A DNA stretch of 64,000 nucleotides from G963720475 sp963720475 (GCA_963720475.1 OY970394.1:1488001-1552000); one strand, 5' to 3'; counted from the stretch's first letter, positions 42,811 to 55,193 are shown. Notes: generated by a model not told the origin, from the sequence alone. Translations and numbers: made by a program.

Positions 42811-44118
42811 ATGTCCCCGCTGTGGCGCAACTGGGCCGGCGACCAGCGCTGCGCGCCGCACGTGATCGAACGTCCGGCGGGGGAGGACGAGCTCGTCGCT
42901 GCTGTCGGGCGTGCGGCCGAGGTGGGGAGGACGGTGCGCGTCGCCGCGTCGGGGCATTCGTTCACCGACATCGCCTGCACCGACGGGCACATGCTCTCGC
43001 TGGCGGCGATGGACTCGGTGCTCGACGCGGATCAGTCGAGCGGGCGCGTCCGCGTCCAAGCGGGGATCACGCTTTCCAAGCTCGGCCGCGAGCTGTCCGA
43101 ACGCGGGCTGGCGATGGAGAACCAGGGCGATATCGACGCCCAGCAACTCGGCGGGGCGATCTCGACCGCGACGCACGGGACGGGGCTGCGGTTTCCGAAC
43201 CTCTCCGCGCAGGTCGTCGGGCTGCGGTTGCTCACGGCTACCGGAGAGGCGATGGACCTGTCGGCCGAGGCGGACGAGGAGGCCTTCCGCGCGGCGCGGG
43301 TAGGCCTCGGCGCGTTGGGCGTGATCTCCGAGGTGACGATGCAATGCGTCCCGCGCTTCGTCATCCAGCGCGTCGACGAGCCGCGGCCGCTCGACGAGAC
43401 GCTCGCGGGGCTCGAGCAGAGCGCCGAGGAGGCGGACCACTTCGAGTTCTACGCCTTCCCGTACTCCGACATCGCGATCACGCGGACGAGCGAGCGCCGC
43501 CCGGGTGGCGAGCCCGAGCCGGAGTCCGCGCTGAAGACCTACCTCCAAGAGGGTCTGCTCGAGAACCGCGTCGTGGACCTCGCCGGGCGGATCGGCCGCG
43601 CGTTCCCCGCCTCGGTGCCGACCCTCAACAGCCGGCTCTCGAGCCTGGTCGCCACGTCGGTCAAGACCGACTACAGCTACCGCGTTTACGCGTCGCGGCG
43701 GGAGGTGCGCTTTACGGAGATGGAGTACGCGATTCCGCGCGCCACCGGCCCCGAGGCCATCCACCGTGTCCTCGACCTCGTCGAGCGCCGCGAGCTGCCG
43801 ATCACGTTCCCGATCGAGGTCCGCGTCACCGCCCCGGACGACGCATTCCTTTCGACCGCCCACGAGCGCGAGACCTGTTACATCGCGGTCCACGCCTACC
43901 GCGGCACCGAGTTCGAGACCTACTTCCGCGGCGTCGAGGCGATCATGAACGAGTACGGCGGCCGCCCCCACTGGGGCAAGCGCCACTACCAGACGGCAGC
44001 CACGCTGCGGGACCGCTACCCGGAGTGGGACCGCTTCCAGGCGGTGCGCTCGCGCCTTGACCCGACCGGCCTCTTCCGCAACGACTACACCGACAGGGTT
44101 CTCGGCCCGCCCGCCTAG
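42811..44118 (+). CDS. D-arabinono-1,4-lactone oxidase family
   Basis: 435 residues. An FAD-binding PCMH domain (residues 1 to about 180: VAASGHSFTDIACTDGHML, GGAISTATHGTG) is followed by the ALO domain ending HWGKRHYQTAATLRDRYPEW, the HWGK motif of aldonolactone oxidases. It oxidises an aldonolactone or alditol with O2 or a dye. ATG 42811 is preferred to TTG 42796 because of the -10 box. Convergent with the ThuA-like gene. Confidence 0.88.
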   Translation: MSPLWRNWAGDQRCAPHVIERPAGEDELVAAVGRAAEVGRTVRVAASGHSFTDIACTDGHMLSLAAMDSVLDADQSSGRVRVQAGITLSKLGRELSERGLAMENQGDIDAQQLGGAISTATHGTGLRFPNLSAQVVGLRLLTATGEAMDLSAEADEEAFRAARVGLGALGVISEVTMQCVPRFVIQRVDEPRPLDETLAGLEQSAEEADHFEFYAFPYSDIAITRTSERRPGGEPEPESALKTYLQEGLLENRVVDLAGRIGRAFPASVPTLNSRLSSLVATSVKTDYSYRVYASRREVRFTEMEYAIPRATGPEAIHRVLDLVERRELPITFPIEVRVTAPDDAFLSTAHERETCYIAVHAYRGTEFETYFRGVEAIMNEYGGRPHWGKRHYQTAATLRDRYPEWDRFQAVRSRLDPTGLFRNDYTDRVLGPPA

Positions 44119-44127
44119 GCCCGGCGC

Positions 44128-44889
44128 TCAGACGCGGCAGCTCGGACCGCCGCCGAGACCGAGCGCCCAGCGGACGCCCCCGCGGGCGAGCGCGCGCTGG
44201 TTCGCGTCGCGCCAGGTCGCCGGGAAGTGGCCGAGGGCGTCGTAGAAGACGCGGCCCTTGCCCTCGCGGCGGCACCAGACCAGCGGGCGGTCTTCGGCCG
44301 GGTCGCCGCCGAAGCTCGACACGTCGAGGCGCGCGAGCACGTGTGCTCGCGGGCGCGGGTTGGTCCGGAAGAAATAGAACTCCTCCTCGATCGAGAAGCT
44401 CTCAGGCACCTCGCGCGTGGCGGGGTGCGAGCGGTCCTCGACCACGACCCGGCCGGGGCCGATGAAGGGGTGCTTCTTGAAGCGCGCGCCGAGCACGCCG
44501 GCGGGGAACTCGGCGAAGCCGGCGACTCGGGTGTCGCTCGCGGCGTGGAAGCCGACGAGTCCGCCTCCCTCGCGGATGAACCGCCGCAGGGCGCTCGCCT
44601 GCTCCTTCGCGAACGGCAGCTTGCCGGAGGTGTTGAGGAAGACGATCGCTTCCGTTCCCGAGAGCCGCTTCGGCGTGACGTCCCGGCTGCGCGAGACGAA
44701 CGAGACGTCGAACGAAGGGCTCTCCGCCCCGAGCGTGCGCAGCAGCCGCTTGCCGTCGGCGATCGACTCGTGGCGGAACCCCTTCGTCTCCGTCAGCACG
44801 AGGACATCGCGCTCGGCCGCGGACGCGTTCGCTGTGGCGAAGGCGGGGGCGAGCAGCGCGACGCCGAGCGCCCGCCTCAGAGAAAGCAC
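44128..44889 (-). CDS. ThuA-like domain protein, exported
   Basis: 253 residues. A signal peptide-like start (LSLRRALGVALLAPAFATA) is followed by a class I glutamine amidotransferase-like ThuA domain: DVLVLTETKGFRHESI, GGLVGFHAASDT and YFFRTNPR. ThuA proteins go with trehalose or sugar use; their reaction is not settled. GTG 44889 lies inside the end of the aldolase gene, a 13-base overlap. Last gene of the PHP-aldolase-ThuA operon. Confidence 0.75.
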   Translation of the reverse strand: MLSLRRALGVALLAPAFATANASAAERDVLVLTETKGFRHESIADGKRLLRTLGAESPSFDVSFVSRSRDVTPKRLSGTEAIVFLNTSGKLPFAKEQASALRRFIREGGGLVGFHAASDTRVAGFAEFPAGVLGARFKKHPFIGPGRVVVEDRSHPATREVPESFSIEEEFYFFRTNPRPRAHVLARLDVSSFGGDPAEDRPLVWCRREGKGRVFYDALGHFPATWRDANQRALARGGVRWALGLGGGPSCRV

Positions 44890-46073
44890 TTGCCCTCGCC
44901 ACGGTAGGTCGGGACCTCGTCCACGATCCGCCCGTCCTCGACGAGGTGGAGCGTGCGGAAGCGCTCGCACAGCTCGCCCGCCTTCGAGTGGCGCATGTAG
45001 ACGCGGTCGCCGACGCGCAGGCGCTCGGCCGCCGGCCCGGCGAGCGGGGTCTGGACCTCGCCGGCGCCCTCCATCGAGTCGAGCTTGAGCCCCTCGGGCA
45101 GATGGGCGACCGGCAAGCGAAGCGGGTCGGCCGGGCCCGACGCCAGGTAGCCGCCACCGAGGGCGGTGACCACACCGGCGCTCGGTCGCCGCACGATCGG
45201 CAGCGCGAACATCGCCGCCGGCCACAGCGTGAACGCCGCGTAATGGTCGAACAGCGCCGGCCCGTAGAAGCCGGAGCCGGCCGTCACCTCGGTCACGCAC
45301 GGCTCGGCCGACGAGCTCTCGAGGCTGCCGGTGCCGCCCGCGTTGACGATCTCGACAGGCGCCACCTCGCGGACCGCGGCCACGACGGCGCAGCGGCGCT
45401 CGGCTATCTCGCGGATGGACGCGCGCTGGAGCCGCTTGATCGCGGCGCCGCGAAGCTTCTGCGGCGGGTCGTCGCCCAGGCCCGCGATGTGGCCCTCGTA
45501 GCCCATGATCCCCGCGAGCTCGAATCCGTCTCGCCCGAGGATCTCGCGCGCGAGGGCGACCGCCTGATCGGCCGTGCGCACCGGCGATCGCTTCGCCCCG
45601 ATCCGCACCCGCCCGCCCGCGATCCAGTAGGCCATGTCGAGCTCGATGCACAAGCGCAGCGGCTCGCGCTCGTCCGCCGGCGACACGGCCGAGTCGATCA
45701 GGTCGAGCTGCTCGACCGAGTCGACCATCACGATCGGCCGCCGCTCGCCGCGCATCCCGGCGAGCTCGGCGAGGGCGTGCTTGTCGGTCGTCGGGTAGGC
45801 GAGCAGGAGGTCGTCGAAGCCGCTGTCGGTCAGCCACACCGTCTCGTCGGCGGTGAACGTCATCAGCCCCTTGAACCCGTCGTCGCGCTCGAGGATCCGC
45901 TCGAGCAGCGCGCGGCAGCGGACGGACTTCGACGCCACCCGGATCGGCGTCCCGCCGGCGCGGCGGAGCAGGTCGGCGGCGTTCAGCCACATGGCGTCGA
46001 GGTCGACGAAAGCGAACGGCGCCTCGACGTCCGCGAAGATCGACTCGTAGCGCTGCCAGGCGTTGCTCGCCAT
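44877..46073 (-). CDS. amino acid deaminase/aldolase, alanine racemase N-domain (D-threonine aldolase-like)
   Basis: 398 residues, fold-type III PLP enzyme. The PLP-Lys is in RVASKSVRC, and MGYEGHIAG and VNAGGTGSLE mark the barrel. The C-terminal D-Ser dehydratase-like domain has RHSKAGELCERF, which supplies the His/Cys metal site of D-threonine aldolase and D-serine dehydratase. The substrate is open. It begins directly at the stop of the PHP gene, with no spacer. Confidence 0.82.
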   Translation of the reverse strand: MASNAWQRYESIFADVEAPFAFVDLDAMWLNAADLLRRAGGTPIRVASKSVRCRALLERILERDDGFKGLMTFTADETVWLTDSGFDDLLLAYPTTDKHALAELAGMRGERRPIVMVDSVEQLDLIDSAVSPADEREPLRLCIELDMAYWIAGGRVRIGAKRSPVRTADQAVALAREILGRDGFELAGIMGYEGHIAGLGDDPPQKLRGAAIKRLQRASIREIAERRCAVVAAVREVAPVEIVNAGGTGSLESSSAEPCVTEVTAGSGFYGPALFDHYAAFTLWPAAMFALPIVRRPSAGVVTALGGGYLASGPADPLRLPVAHLPEGLKLDSMEGAGEVQTPLAGPAAERLRVGDRVYMRHSKAGELCERFRTLHLVEDGRIVDEVPTYRGEGKCFL

Positions 46074-47138
46074 CTAACGAAGGTACAGCGGGTTGGAGAG
46101 GATCCACGTGCGCGGCGCGCCGTGGGCATGAAGCCGCGCCTCGAGGCGATGCGGGCCGGGAGCCTCGACCGCGAGGTCGACCTCCGACGCCGCCGCGAGC
46201 GTCGCGATCTGCTCGCCGTTGCGCACCACGCGGACCTCGGCCGGGTGTGGCAGCTTTGCCCGCAGCCGGGCGCCACCGGCGGCACCCGCGGCGCCCATCG
46301 GCACGGGCTCGCCGGAGGCGGACTCGGCCCAGAAGGCAAACCCGCTCGCCGGCGCGATCGAGTCCATCGCCAAGTAGCAGCTGCCGGCCGCGAGCGCGCG
46401 GTAGACGAGCGCGGCGTCGTCCTCGACATCGCCCGTCGGCGAGCGCTCGCACAGCACGTGCGTGCGCAGCGTCGCGAACGACCGCCGGTAGCTCATCAGC
46501 TTCAGCGGCACCCGGCCGAGCACGCGCTTGCCGACCTGGTGCGCGTCGAGGCCCCCGATCGCGACGAGCGGACGTTCCGCGCAGAGCCGGTCCCATTCGG
46601 CGACGTTGCGCGCGGGCGGGTGGTCGACGAAGCGTTCGGGATGGCGGACGAAGCGGTAGGCGTCGCCGATCGTCGCGACCCGCCCGACCGTGTCCGTCAC
46701 GAAGCTCCACAGCTCGATCCCGGTCAGGTCGGGGTTCGCCAGGTCGTCGTACGGCATCGGCGCGGCGCGGCGCGTCAGCGGCGAGCCCTCCGAGAACGGG
46801 TGCGCGGCGAAGCAGATCCCGCCGGCGCCGCGGACGGCCGCGCTCACCTCGGCGGCGTCGCGGTCGCGGTGGCGGGTGTGCTCTGCCGTTCCGAACGCGA
46901 GCAGGTGGTTCCCGCCGCGCGGGGTCACCTCCTCACCGACGAGCACGAGCACGTCGCCGTGGTAGCCCTCCTCCCCGCAGTCCTTCGCGGCGAGCGTGTC
47001 GTGGTCGGTCAAGAGCACCACGTCCACGCCGCTCGCGGCCGCCGCCGCGGCGATCTCGCGCACCGTGCCCGTGCCGTCTGAGTGGGTCGAGTGGAGGTGG
47101 ACGACGCAGGCGAGGTCGTGGAGCGTTGGCGCCGCCAT
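46074..47138 (-). CDS. PHP-domain metal-dependent phosphoesterase
   Basis: 354 residues. HLHSTHSDGTGT, LLTDHDTLAA, GEEVTPRGGNHLLAF, CFAAHPFSEGSP and GGLDAHQVGK give the metal-binding His/Asp/Glu set of PHP phosphoesterases. A C-terminal beta domain (about 240-354) follows. The product may be a nucleotide or sugar-phosphate monoester; not known. It is the first gene of the three-gene minus-strand operon and divergent from the MBL-like gene. Confidence 0.82.
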   Translation of the reverse strand: MAAPTLHDLACVVHLHSTHSDGTGTVREIAAAAAASGVDVVLLTDHDTLAAKDCGEEGYHGDVLVLVGEEVTPRGGNHLLAFGTAEHTRHRDRDAAEVSAAVRGAGGICFAAHPFSEGSPLTRRAAPMPYDDLANPDLTGIELWSFVTDTVGRVATIGDAYRFVRHPERFVDHPPARNVAEWDRLCAERPLVAIGGLDAHQVGKRVLGRVPLKLMSYRRSFATLRTHVLCERSPTGDVEDDAALVYRALAAGSCYLAMDSIAPASGFAFWAESASGEPVPMGAAGAAGGARLRAKLPHPAEVRVVRNGEQIATLAAASEVDLAVEAPGPHRLEARLHAHGAPRTWILSNPLYLR

Positions 47139-47171
47139 CGGTCGACGACACTAGATCACGGCGGCCGGGGG

Positions 47172-47177
47172 TACCCT
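47172..47177 (+). promoter_or_regulatory. -10 box for a leaderless transcript (TACCCT)
   Basis: TACCCT ends 7 bases before GTG 47185; no ribosome site intervenes. Confidence 0.5.
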
Positions 47178-47184
47178 TCAGCCG

Positions 47185-48306
47185 GTGGCCGCAATCGAGA
47201 GCCCAGAGACGATCGGGATCAGGCCGTTCCACGAGTTCGACGAGGCGAACAACGCCTGGCCGCGCGGCGAGCGGATAGACGCGATCCGTTCCGCGGCCGA
47301 CGAGTTCCGTGCCCGCTTCAAGGAGCAGGGGCAGATCCGCGCGGTGCGCACCGTCGACCTCGCGACCGCCGGCTATCCGACGCAGTTCGCCCTCGCCGGG
47401 GCCGCCCGCGGGCTGAACCCCTACATCTCGATCACGAACCGCCTCGTCGTGATCCAGTTCGACGACTTCGACGGCGAGCTCAAGACGCTCGCCTGGGAGG
47501 CGACGGTGCCGGAGGGCTCGATCGAGGCGCCGTTCTTCGCACAGCTCGCCGACCGCTATGGCGAATTCCTGACTCACAACGTCTTCTCCGCCGAGCACAA
47601 CACCGTCCCCGAGGCGCTCGCCCGCTGTGGCCTCACCGTCGCCGACGTCGACTACGTCGCGTTCGACCACCAGCACGTCCAGGACATGCGCATCCTGATG
47701 GGGACGACCAAGCCGCTCGACGGCGAGTCGGAGCCGCGGCCGCCGCTCTTCCCGCGCGCGAAGTTCGTCTGCCAGCGCAAGGAGATCGACACGTTCCGAT
47801 CGGTCCACCCGATGCAGTGGGCCTGGTACGTGCCCGGTGGGATGGACGATGTGATCGACGACGGCCTGGTCGTGGTCGACGGCGACGTGGAGCTCGGGAT
47901 CGGCGTCGCGCTCGTCTGGACTCCGGGCCACACCGACGGCAACCAGTCGCTCTGCATCAACACCCCCGAGGGGATCTGGGTCTCGTCCGAGAACGGGGTC
48001 TGCGCCGACTCATGGCACCCGCACCTCTCGAAGATCCCGGGCATCCGCGCCTACGCCGAGTTCTACAACCGCGACGTCGTGCTCAACTCGAACACGCTCG
48101 AGGACTCGATCGACCAGTACGACTCGATGATCAAGGAGAAGGCGCTCGCCGACGCCCACCGCTCGGACCCGCGCTGGCGCTGCATCTTTCCCTCATCAGA
48201 GATGGCGAGCCACCGCCGCCAGTGGCCGGTCAAGCCGACGTTCACCTATGGCGGGATCAACTACGGCCGGATAGAGAAGCCGGCCTCGCGCAACGGCGCG
48301 GGCTAG
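47185..48306 (+). CDS. MBL-fold protein with altered metal motif
   Basis: 373 residues. TPGHTDGNQSLCI is the usual second MBL motif, but the first reads DHQHVQD, so the standard HxHxDH has become HxHxxD. C-terminal His come in SWHPHLSKIPG. It could bind only one metal or use a different ligand set. Function unknown; similar to actinobacterial MBL-like hydrolases. GTG start with a -10 box close by. Its stop overlaps the convergent gene by 4 bases. Confidence 0.65.
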   Translation: MAAIESPETIGIRPFHEFDEANNAWPRGERIDAIRSAADEFRARFKEQGQIRAVRTVDLATAGYPTQFALAGAARGLNPYISITNRLVVIQFDDFDGELKTLAWEATVPEGSIEAPFFAQLADRYGEFLTHNVFSAEHNTVPEALARCGLTVADVDYVAFDHQHVQDMRILMGTTKPLDGESEPRPPLFPRAKFVCQRKEIDTFRSVHPMQWAWYVPGGMDDVIDDGLVVVDGDVELGIGVALVWTPGHTDGNQSLCINTPEGIWVSSENGVCADSWHPHLSKIPGIRAYAEFYNRDVVLNSNTLEDSIDQYDSMIKEKALADAHRSDPRWRCIFPSSEMASHRRQWPVKPTFTYGGINYGRIEKPASRNGAG

Positions 48307-49712
48307 GCGTCCTCGCCGTTCCCCAGGACCCGCTTCTTCTCCTGCTCGAACTCCTCGGCGCTGAGCACGCCCTTCTCCTTCAGCCCGGCGAGCCGTTCGA
48401 GCTCGGCGAGGCGGTCGTCGCCGCCACCGCTGCCACCAGGGCGCGGTAGCTTCGACGCGCCTGCGCGGGCGCGCGCGGCGAGGCCGGAGAGGTGCTCTCC
48501 CGCTGAGGGCAGGTCCACGTCGCGCGCAGCGGGATTCTCACGCGCGACCTGGCGGCGGAGCGCCTCGGTGCCGATCGCAGCGAAGATGATCAGCAGCAAC
48601 ATCGGCCAGAACTGACGCGTCGCGGGCGTCGGGCTCCAGATGAGCACGATCAGCACGAGGATCGCCAGGCCGCCGTAGGCGATCCCGGGCTCGGTGAAGT
48701 AAGGAGCCGTAGCGCGACGCAGCGAGGTGGCGGGGCGGCTCGGTCCCGCCAGGATCGCGCCGGCGAGGACCACCACTCCATAGCCGACGCTCGCCCAAGC
48801 AGCGGACACGAGCAGCGACGTCGAGATCGTCCAGACGTCTTGGACGGCCGGCTTGACCGCTTCGGTCGAAGCCAGCTGTTCGACGACGGCGCTGCCCCCG
48901 GCGTTGCGCAACAGGATCGCGCCGGCTCCCGCCACGATGAGGCCGATCCCGAACGCCCGCAGGATTTTCCGGCGATGGCCACGCGTGATTCCAAGCGCGA
49001 TCGCGACGAAGATGATCATCAGCCCGAGCAGGATCAGCGGGAGGTGGCGCACGAAACCCACCAGGTCCTGCGTGGTCTCGAGCTCGTTCGAGCGCAGGAT
49101 CTCGATCTGCGCTGCCCCCTTCGGGATCTGCGATACGAGGTTGCCGCTCAACCCGATTCGCTGGGCGGTGCGGATCAACAGCTCGCGCAGATCGAGGCTG
49201 ACGGTGCCCTTGCCGCCCTGGAGGACCTCGCCTTCCGACTTCTCGTCGAGGACGTTCAGCAGCGCGTGGTGGGTCCGGCGAACGATTTTCTCCCAAACCT
49301 GCTGCGCGCGGGGTTGCGCGAGCAGCTGGTCGGTGCCGTCCTGGGCGAGGTCGCGCAGGGCGCTAGCGGCCGGTGGGGCGAGCGCCTTTGCCCGCCCCGG
49401 CAGGACGGCCTGCAGCTGGCCCTGGACGTCGACGTTCTCGTAGAGCGTGTTGACGAGGAAGATCGACAGCTGCTCGCGAACGGCGTCGGACTCGAGGATC
49501 TGGCTGCTCGACTCCGTGAAGTTGCCCGTGTTCAGCGCCTGGCGGTTCGCCCACAGCGCGAAGATCGCGAGGAACGCGCACAGCGTCGCGAGCACGACGA
49601 GCACGTACGCGATGATCCGCTTTCCGCGCCCGGCCGGCCCGCCGGGCGCGGTCGGCTGTTCCTTCGGCGCGCCTTCCCCCTCGGCCACTGGCGAGCGTTC
49701 CTCTTCGGCCAT
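48303..49712 (-). CDS. membrane protein with C-terminal SHOCT domain
   Basis: 469 residues. N-terminal helix (about 31-52), a large outer domain, then several helices (about 225-375). The last 30 residues, ELERLAGLKEKGVLSAEEFE, are the SHOCT oligomerisation motif. Function unknown. TAGGCT ends 7 bases before ATG 49712, so it is probably leaderless. Overlaps the convergent MBL gene end. Confidence 0.7.
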   Translation of the reverse strand: MAEEERSPVAEGEGAPKEQPTAPGGPAGRGKRIIAYVLVVLATLCAFLAIFALWANRQALNTGNFTESSSQILESDAVREQLSIFLVNTLYENVDVQGQLQAVLPGRAKALAPPAASALRDLAQDGTDQLLAQPRAQQVWEKIVRRTHHALLNVLDEKSEGEVLQGGKGTVSLDLRELLIRTAQRIGLSGNLVSQIPKGAAQIEILRSNELETTQDLVGFVRHLPLILLGLMIIFVAIALGITRGHRRKILRAFGIGLIVAGAGAILLRNAGGSAVVEQLASTEAVKPAVQDVWTISTSLLVSAAWASVGYGVVVLAGAILAGPSRPATSLRRATAPYFTEPGIAYGGLAILVLIVLIWSPTPATRQFWPMLLLIIFAAIGTEALRRQVARENPAARDVDLPSAGEHLSGLAARARAGASKLPRPGGSGGGDDRLAELERLAGLKEKGVLSAEEFEQEKKRVLGNGEDA

Positions 49713-49719
49713 CGGCGCG

Positions 49720-49725
49720 AGCCTA
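49720..49725 (-). promoter_or_regulatory. -10 box for a leaderless transcript (TAGGCT)
   Basis: On the minus strand TAGGCT ends 7 bases before the ATG at 49712. Confidence 0.45.
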
Positions 49726-49820
49726 ACCGCCCGCGGCCGCCCCTACAGCTTTTCGGTCGCGAAACACTTGTCCACGCACTACGCGGGCGAGGTCGAGGTT
49801 TCCAGACGCCACTGGCTGAG

Positions 49821-49826
49821 TATCGT
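49821..49826 (+). promoter_or_regulatory. -10 box for a leaderless transcript (TATCGT)
   Basis: TATCGT ends 6 bases before the aconitase ATG at 49833. Confidence 0.5.
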
Positions 49827-49832
49827 TGAAAC

Positions 49833-52636
<2,804 letters not shown>

Positions 52637-52640
<4 letters not shown>

Positions 52641-53323
52641 CCCGCTGCGAGGAGCGGGTTGCCGGCCACTACGGCGGCGAGAGCGGCGAGCGCTACTTCG
52701 AATGGCAGCGCCACGGCGGCGAGCTCGGCGCGCAGCTCGACCTGTTCAAGTTCGCCCGGCACGTCGGACCGGACGACTCGATCGTCGACTTCGGCTGCGG
52801 CGCGGGCTACCTGCTCAAGGCGCTCGACGCGCGCGCGAAGGTCGGCGTAGAACCCGGGGAGGCCGCGCGCGCGGAGGCCGCGCGCCGGGGCCTCGAAGTG
52901 GTCGCCTCTGCGGGGGAGCTCGCATCGGATTCGGCCGACGTGGTGATCTCGAACCACGCGCTTGAGCACACGCTGGCGCCGTTCTCCGAGTTGACCGAGC
53001 TCCGCCGCACGCTCAAACCGGGAGGCAAGCTCGTGCTCTGGCTCCCGCTCGACGACTGGCGCGCGCAGCGCGACGTCCCCGCCCCGGGCGCCGACCGCGA
53101 CCAGCACATGTACACGTGGACACCGAGGCTGCTCGCGAACCTGCTCGCGCAGGCAGGCTTCGAGGTGGGAGAGTGCCGCGTCGTCGCGCACGCATGGCCG
53201 ACGAGCCGCTACGAGACGTTCCACCGCGTGCTGCCACGGCCGCTGTTCGGGCTCGCGGCGAAGGCGTGGGCGATGCTCCGGCGCCGCCGGCAACTCGCCG
53301 TGGTCGCGACCAAGCCCGCTTGA
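52637..53323 (+). CDS. class I SAM-dependent methyltransferase
   Basis: 228 residues. SAM site SIVDFGCGAGYLLKAL, then EPGEAARAEA, and the motif IV region ADVVISNHALEHTLAPF. Acceptor unknown; it resembles small-molecule or glycan methyltransferases in the Methyltransf_11 class. GTG overlaps the aconitase stop as GTGA, so translation is coupled, though no functional link is obvious. Confidence 0.82.
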
Positions 53324-53324
53324 C

Positions 53325-53636
53325 TCAGCTCTCGTCGAGGTGGCGCTCGACCGACTCGACCTTGTCGTCGAGCGTCTGGTCCGGGCGGTCGCGTCGCTCG
53401 TCGAGCTTCAGCACGCTGTAGACGCGCGGAACGCCCTGCTCGAAGGGAACGGCATGGAGCTCGCCGACGACGGCGAGGATGTCCTCCACAGACCCCTCGA
53501 GCGAGGTGCCCATCGCGTGCATCCGGTAACGGACGCGGTCCTGAGCCGCGAGTCGCCGCTGGATCTCCGCGATGTACGCGCTCGCGCTGGCGTCGGGACG
53601 CCCGAGCGTGAGCACGGTGAGGTCGGCTGTGGCCAT
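53325..53636 (-). CDS. MTH1187/YqgV-family thiamine-binding protein
   Basis: 103 residues. TADLTVLTLGRPDASAS and the YRMHAMGTSLEGSVEDIL core match the MTH1187/YkoF-like ferredoxin-fold proteins, reported to bind thiamine. Its ATG overlaps the dehydrogenase stop as ATGA. Confidence 0.8.
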   Translation of the reverse strand: MATADLTVLTLGRPDASASAYIAEIQRRLAAQDRVRYRMHAMGTSLEGSVEDILAVVGELHAVPFEQGVPRVYSVLKLDERRDRPDQTLDDKVESVERHLDES

Positions 53637-55186
53637 CAGAGCGCCATCCCGGTCGCGACGGCGCTCCGCAGCGCCGGCGCCGCGCGGTAGCGCTCCTCGC
53701 CGCGCTCGGCGTAGAGGGCGTCGATCGTGGCGAGCACGTTTTCGAGGCCGATCGCCTCGCCCCAGGCGACCGGGCCGCGCGGGTGGTTCAGCCCCAGCTC
53801 GAGACCAGCATCCACGTCCGCGGCGGAGCCGACCCCTTCGCCGATCGCGAACGCCGCCTCGTTGACGAGCTGGCAGACGACGCGCCCGAGAACGAGGCCG
53901 GGCGCGTCGGCGACCCACTCGCAGACGAAGCCGAGCGAGTGGAAGAGATCCTCGGCGGCCGTGCACGTCCCATCGGGCGTGGACGGGAGTCGCGCCAACT
54001 CGACGAGCCTTGCTGAGTCGAGCGGGGGGAGGAGGTGGAAGCCGCAGGCGGCTCTGTCACCCCGCGCTGCGAGACTCGCCGCCGCGCACGACACGATCCG
54101 CGGGGTCGCGTCACCGGCGCCGGCCTCCCCCGGCCCGATCCGCGCATCCACGACGAGCTCGGGCTCGCCGGCCGTTGCGTCCGGGAGAGCCTGGTATCCC
54201 GCCGCTTCAGCCCGTTCCCGCAATCCGTCCGCAAGTGCGCCGTCACCTACGATCGCCACCGCGTGGCCGTCCCCGCCGCCCGGCGCCGGCGGCTCCGGGT
54301 CCTCCGGCCGGTAGGGCTCGCTCGCGTAGTCGTAGTAGCCGCGTCCCGCCTTGCGGCCGAGCTTGCCGGCGGCGACCATCCGCGCCTGGATCGGATGCGG
54401 CTTCCAGCGCGGCTCACCGAAGCTGAGCTCGGTGAACGACTGCGCGACCGCGAAGCCGACGTCGATCCCGACGAGGTCCATCAACTCGAACGGCCCCATG
54501 CGGAAGCCGCCGCCGAGGCGGTAGATCCGGTCGATCTGCTCGATCGTCGCCATCTGTTCGCCCAGCAGCCGCAGCGCCTCGGCGCCGAACGGCCGTCCGC
54601 AACGATTGACGAGGAAGCCGGGACCATCGCTGGCGCGGATAACGCGCTTCCCCATCGCCTCACCCGCGGCGCCCGCGACCGCGAGCGCGCGTTCCCCCGT
54701 CTGCTCGGCGGCGATCACCTCGACGAGCCGCATCAGCGGCGCGGGGTTGAAGAAGTGCATGCCAACGACGTTCTCGGGCGCCGCCGCGGATGACGCGAGC
54801 TCCGTGATCGGGATCGACGACGTGTTGCTCGCCAGTACCGCGCCCTCCCCGCAGACCTCCGACAGCGCTCCGAAGAGCTCGCGCTTCAGCTCAATCCGCT
54901 CCGGCGCCGCCTCGATCACGAGTTCTACCCGCGAGAGGCCGTCGAGCTCCGGGGCGAGCGTCAGCCGGCCGGCGGCGGCCTCCGCCTCGTCCTCGCTCCA
55001 GCGGCCGCGCTCGGCGCCCTTCGCAAGCCCGGCCCGCACCCGCTCGCCTCCCTGTTCGAGCGCTTCGGCGATCGGATCGTGGAGCGCGGTCTCGATCCCC
55101 GCCAGGCAGCCGAGCTGGGCGATCCCCGCGCCCATCGTCCCCGCGCCGATGACCCCGAGGCGGGTCGGTGCGCCATTCGCGTTCAC
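53636..55186 (-). CDS. 3-hydroxyacyl-CoA dehydrogenase
   Basis: 516 residues. NAD site LGVIGAGTMGAGIAQ, NTSSIPITEL and the catalytic-His region VVGMHFFNPAPLM are present. C-terminal 3HCDH domains follow: one at about 185-280, then a second Rossmann-like piece and another 3HCDH domain from about 385. It oxidises 3-hydroxyacyl-CoA to 3-ketoacyl-CoA. GTG 55186 has TAGCCT 7 bases upstream, so the gene is probably leaderless; TTG or GTG starts further up lack family sequence. Confidence 0.92.
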   Translation of the reverse strand: MNANGAPTRLGVIGAGTMGAGIAQLGCLAGIETALHDPIAEALEQGGERVRAGLAKGAERGRWSEDEAEAAAGRLTLAPELDGLSRVELVIEAAPERIELKRELFGALSEVCGEGAVLASNTSSIPITELASSAAAPENVVGMHFFNPAPLMRLVEVIAAEQTGERALAVAGAAGEAMGKRVIRASDGPGFLVNRCGRPFGAEALRLLGEQMATIEQIDRIYRLGGGFRMGPFELMDLVGIDVGFAVAQSFTELSFGEPRWKPHPIQARMVAAGKLGRKAGRGYYDYASEPYRPEDPEPPAPGGGDGHAVAIVGDGALADGLRERAEAAGYQALPDATAGEPELVVDARIGPGEAGAGDATPRIVSCAAASLAARGDRAACGFHLLPPLDSARLVELARLPSTPDGTCTAAEDLFHSLGFVCEWVADAPGLVLGRVVCQLVNEAAFAIGEGVGSAADVDAGLELGLNHPRGPVAWGEAIGLENVLATIDALYAERGEERYRAAPALRSAVATGMAL

Positions 55187-55193
55187 GGCGGGC

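Noticed and set aside
44128..46710. An 860-codon minus-strand open frame
   Set aside because: Only the last 254 codons (ThuA) are real; the rest is the Arg-rich shadow of the aldolase and PHP genes.
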